Shown here in pieces: positions 4,892 through 6,869 of a stretch of DNA of 6,869 bases. The notes beneath the pieces are model-generated. The model did no database searches, had not been told where the DNA came from, and saw only the letters and a list, made by a program, of their open reading frames with translations. Made by a program: the position numbers and the translations under genes. Origin of the DNA: JALYIM01 sp040003205 (GTDB taxonomy: Bacteria > Acidobacteriota > Terriglobia > Terriglobales > Acidobacteriaceae). Location of the stretch: the NCBI GenBank assembly GCA_040003205.1, contig JBDUDA010000165.1, positions 1-6,869 on the forward strand. Reading direction: 5' to 3'. The stretch's first letter is position 1. Each line of letters opens with the position of its first letter.

Positions 4892-6168
4892 TTAAAGCTG
4901 TCAGAGGAACACGCGATCTTCTGCCACCCGAGACTTCCTTGTGGAATTTCGTCGAGGCGGCGGGGCGTGACGTCTTCCGCGCTTACAATTTCCACGAAAT
5001 TCGCACGCCGATTTTCGAAAGCACTGAGCTTTTCGCGCGTGGCGTCGGAGAGCAAACCGACATTGTCGCCAAAGAGATGTATACCTGGGAAGACAAGAGC
5101 CGCGCGGCCAGTGAAAAAGGGCAGTCGCTCACTCTGCGTCCGGAAAATACAGCTGGTGTAGTGCGGGCTTACATTGAGCACAAGCTTGGCGATCGCGGCC
5201 TGCAAAAGCTGTATTACATTGGAGCGCAGTTTCGTCGCGAGCGTCCGCAGAAGGGCCGCTATCGGCAGTTCTACCAGATCGGCGCCGAAGTGCTTGGTCC
5301 GGCGAGTTCGGGCAGCGAGTCTCCGGCCCGCGATGCCGAAATTCTAGAATTGCTGGCGACCCTGCTCGACCGGCTGGGAATCGAAGGCTGGGCGTTACGC
5401 TTGAATTCCGTGGGTTGCAGCAACGATCAAGCAGCCTATAACGAAGCGCTGCGCAAGGCGTTGGAGCCAGTTGCGTCGAACATGTGCGTGGATTGCCAGC
5501 GGCGGGCTGTGACCAATCCTCTGCGGGTGTTTGATTGCAAAGTCCCTGAAGACCAGCCCGTGATTGAGGCGCTGCCGCGAATCAGCCAATTTTTGGATGA
5601 GCCCTGCCGCAATCACTTTCAAGAAGTGCAGGAAATATTGAAGGCAGTTGGAGTGCCATTCACTCTGGATGATCGCCTCGTCCGCGGACTCGACTATTAC
5701 ACGCGCACTGCGTTCGAGTTTATTCATGGGGCGTTAGGCGCGCAGAATGCGATTCTTGGTGGAGGCCGCTATGACGGACTCTCGGAATCACTGGGAGGCC
5801 CGCCGGCTCCGGGCATTGGCTTTGCCATCGGAGAAGACCGTCTCATTCTGGCGCTGAAAGAAACGGCGGAAGCCGTTCATCGCAAGCCGGATGTGTACAT
5901 CGCGGCGCTTGGCCCGGGGATGGACCGCGAGTCGGCCCGCCTGGCGCGGGAGTTGCGCCGTCACGACGTAATCGTTGAATTAGGCGACGAGAAGTTCCGT
6001 CTGAAAAAATCTTTCGAAACTGCCGAAAAACTGGGCGCGCGATTCACTCTGATCGTCGGTGAAAACGAGGTCAAGGCAAACGCATTTGCGCTAAAAGATC
6101 TCGAGAGCGGCGTGCAAGTGTCAGTGCCTCGGGCTGCGCTGGCAGAGAAAATTTTATCTGCGCGATAA
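4888..6168 (+). CDS. hisS: Histidine--tRNA ligase (histidyl-tRNA synthetase)
   Basis: A 426-residue class II aminoacyl-tRNA synthetase that charges tRNA-His in the cytoplasm, and full length for the bacterial type. The N-terminus (VRGTRDLLPPE, residues 5-15) is the standard HisRS start. Motif 1 region and the T-L-R-P-E substrate loop (82-86) follow. Motif 2 is FRRERPQKGRYRQFYQIGAEV (115-135). The HisRS-specific LVRGLDYYTR (264-273) and motif 3 (GGGRYDGL at 291-298, GIGFAIGEDRL at 309-319) are all intact. The insertion carries C200-V-D-C203 and NPLRVFDCKVPED (210-222), typical of many bacterial HisRS. Residues about 334-426 form the anticodon-binding domain. The start codon overlaps the stop of the carbonic anhydrase-family gene (ATGA), and the only ribosome-site-like sequence is A-rich, so coupled translation is likely. 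There is no T-box leader or other histidine-responsive signal upstream. Confidence 0.97.
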   Translation: MIKAVRGTRDLLPPETSLWNFVEAAGRDVFRAYNFHEIRTPIFESTELFARGVGEQTDIVAKEMYTWEDKSRAASEKGQSLTLRPENTAGVVRAYIEHKLGDRGLQKLYYIGAQFRRERPQKGRYRQFYQIGAEVLGPASSGSESPARDAEILELLATLLDRLGIEGWALRLNSVGCSNDQAAYNEALRKALEPVASNMCVDCQRRAVTNPLRVFDCKVPEDQPVIEALPRISQFLDEPCRNHFQEVQEILKAVGVPFTLDDRLVRGLDYYTRTAFEFIHGALGAQNAILGGGRYDGLSESLGGPPAPGIGFAIGEDRLILALKETAEAVHRKPDVYIAALGPGMDRESARLARELRRHDVIVELGDEKFRLKKSFETAEKLGARFTLIVGENEVKANAFALKDLESGVQVSVPRAALAEKILSAR

Positions 6169-6169
6169 C

Positions 6170-6174
6170 GGGAG
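6170..6174 (+). promoter_or_regulatory. Ribosome binding site of the secreted NTF2-like gene
   Basis: GGGAG begins 2 nt after the hisS stop and ends 7 nt before ATG at 6182. The 13-nt gap leaves no obvious room for a separate promoter, so the gene is probably read from the hisS transcript. Confidence 0.5.
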
Positions 6175-6181
6175 TTATCAA

Positions 6182-6646
6182 ATGAAACGGCATTTAGTTT
6201 GTTGGTTGTTCTTAGTCTCTTCGGCGTTTGTTTTATCGGCGCAAAATCCTGCCAGTCACAAAGCATTGACTCCCCTGGAGCAGACGCTCATAGACAACTC
6301 ACGGGCGTTTCCGGAGGCGTTGAAAACGAAAAACGTGGCCTCATTGAAGCAGATGCTGGCTGATGATTTCTTCGCGGTCGGCAGTGAGGGAGGCCTCCAC
6401 CAGCGCTCTGAGATTCTCGACTGGGCGGCGGAGTCCGGGCTAAAGGATTACACCGTATACAACGCCACCGTGGCGGAATTGGAAGACGACACCGCCATCG
6501 TTACCTACAATTTCATCGTCAGCATGCCTGAAGGCGATACCGACTTGGCCCCGCGCTACCAGAGGGTGTCCGATCTGTGGATTAAAAGCGGAGAACAGTG
6601 GAAGTTGAAATTCCAGCAGGCAACTCCGCTGCGCGCGATAGATTAA
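6182..6646 (+). CDS. Small secreted SnoaL/NTF2-like (DUF4440-type) protein
   Basis: A 154-residue protein with a clear Sec signal peptide: MKR, then a hydrophobic core (HLVCWLFLVSSAFVLSA) with likely cleavage after A20 before QNP. It is not a lipoprotein, since there is no lipobox. The mature part follows the DUF4440/SnoaL-like order: a helix ending in EALKTKNVASLKQMLADDFFAVGSEGG, HQRSEILDWAA, then beta strands (VYNATVAELEDDTAIVTYNFIVSM; PRYQRVSDLWIKSGEQWKLKFQQATPL). This matches the cone-shaped NTF2-like fold in which a small domain adapts to varied ligands or enzymatic uses. The specific ligand or reaction cannot be told from sequence. It lies 13 nt after hisS on the same strand, probably in its operon, with no evident functional link. 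Confidence 0.8.
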   Translation: MKRHLVCWLFLVSSAFVLSAQNPASHKALTPLEQTLIDNSRAFPEALKTKNVASLKQMLADDFFAVGSEGGLHQRSEILDWAAESGLKDYTVYNATVAELEDDTAIVTYNFIVSMPEGDTDLAPRYQRVSDLWIKSGEQWKLKFQQATPLRAID

Positions 6647-6662
6647 GGGGCGGGATTTGGTG

Positions 6663-6725
6663 CGGTCCCTCAGCGGCTAAAGCCGCAGAGCTTAATGGAC
6701 CGGTAATGCAGGACTGAAGTCCTGC
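6663..6725. repeat. Cruciform-type palindromic intergenic element
   Basis: Three nested or adjacent stems are visible. CGGTCC (6663-6668) pairs with GGACCG (6697-6702) and encloses GCGGCT/AGCCGC (6673-6678/6681-6686). Immediately downstream is GCAGGACT/AGTCCTGC (6708-6715/6718-6725). The last two fold as 5-7 bp stems with TAAA and TGAA tetraloops. It looks like a REP-family intergenic repeat of a different sequence from the 4188-4277 pair. It could also block 3' exonucleases after the NTF2-like gene. There is no T-tract, so it is not a standard intrinsic terminator. Confidence 0.6.
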
Positions 6726-6759
6726 TCCACCCAAAGACAGGGAGCTGCCGACCCAAGCA

Positions 6760-6869
6760 GACTTGAGCGGCCAACCGGACTTGAGTGACCCGACCGGACG
6801 TGAGCAGCCCAACCGGATTTGAGCGACCCAACTGGACTTGAGCGACCCAACCAGACCTAAGCCGACGCC
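6760..6869. repeat. 19-nt degenerate tandem repeat array, cut by the window end
   Basis: Units with consensus GACTTGAGCGACCCAACCG run at 6760-6777 (18 nt), 6778-6796, 6797-6815, 6816-6834, 6835-6853 and a diverging partial unit from 6854. A degenerate part-unit also precedes at about 6746-6759. Copies differ at one to four positions. The period is not a multiple of three and no reading frame makes sense through it, so it is non-coding. There are no unique spacers, which excludes CRISPR. The right boundary is outside the window. Confidence 0.85.

Noticed and set aside
6582..6812. Minus-strand open frame of 76 residues through the 3' repeats
   Set aside because: It runs through hairpins and the 19-nt array, whose period is not a multiple of three; there are no protein features.
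6760..6869. CRISPR array
   Set aside because: The units are contiguous and degenerate with no unique spacers, and no cas gene is present.

Overview
The window (6869 bases, moderately GC-rich) looks like a chromosomal segment of a soil or environmental bacterium, most likely an Acidobacteriota (Terriglobia-type) genome. That assignment is an inference. It rests on the gene set (ECF sigma factor with a zinc-finger anti-sigma, a B-box/LiaI-like membrane protein and a DUF4097 protein in one operon) and on gaps filled with palindromic repeats of a style common in that phylum. No phylogenetic test could be run. All seven genes recognised are on the + strand. None looks broken, and codon use shows no obvious island.

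Layout. Positions 1-165 hold a non-coding, hairpin-rich repeat-like sequence. Positions 166-330 are the leader of the first operon, with candidate promoter elements and a small dyad. Positions 331-4169 are a tightly overlapping four-gene operon: ECF sigma factor; membrane anti-sigma factor with an H-x3-C-x2-C zinc motif (1-nt overlap); B-box zinc-finger multi-pass membrane protein with two LiaI-like modules (4-nt overlap); and a protein with a third LiaI-like module joined to an extracytoplasmic DUF4097 beta-repeat domain (8-nt overlap). Positions 4170-4336 carry a pair of inverted REP-type hairpins (BIME-like) and a candidate promoter. Positions 4337-6168 hold a gamma-class carbonic anhydrase-family hexapeptide-repeat protein overlapping hisS by 4 nt. 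Positions 6182-6646 encode a small secreted SnoaL/NTF2-like (DUF4440-type) protein. Positions 6647-6869 are non-coding, with a cruciform-type palindromic element followed by a degenerate 19-nt tandem repeat that runs off the window end.

How the genes fit together. The first operon reads as an envelope-stress module. The anti-sigma would hold the sigma factor at the membrane until a signal arrives. The two downstream membrane proteins share a LiaI/LiaF-like transmembrane module and may be the sensor, partner or effector layer, by analogy with Lia/Psp-type systems. The gamma-carbonic anhydrase, hisS and secreted NTF2-like genes form a second, housekeeping-flavoured cluster with no evident functional link to the first. 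The most interesting elements are the sigma/anti-sigma/LiaI-like/DUF4097 operon and the three different repeat families in the gaps. I see no CRISPR array, transposase, tRNA or rRNA.
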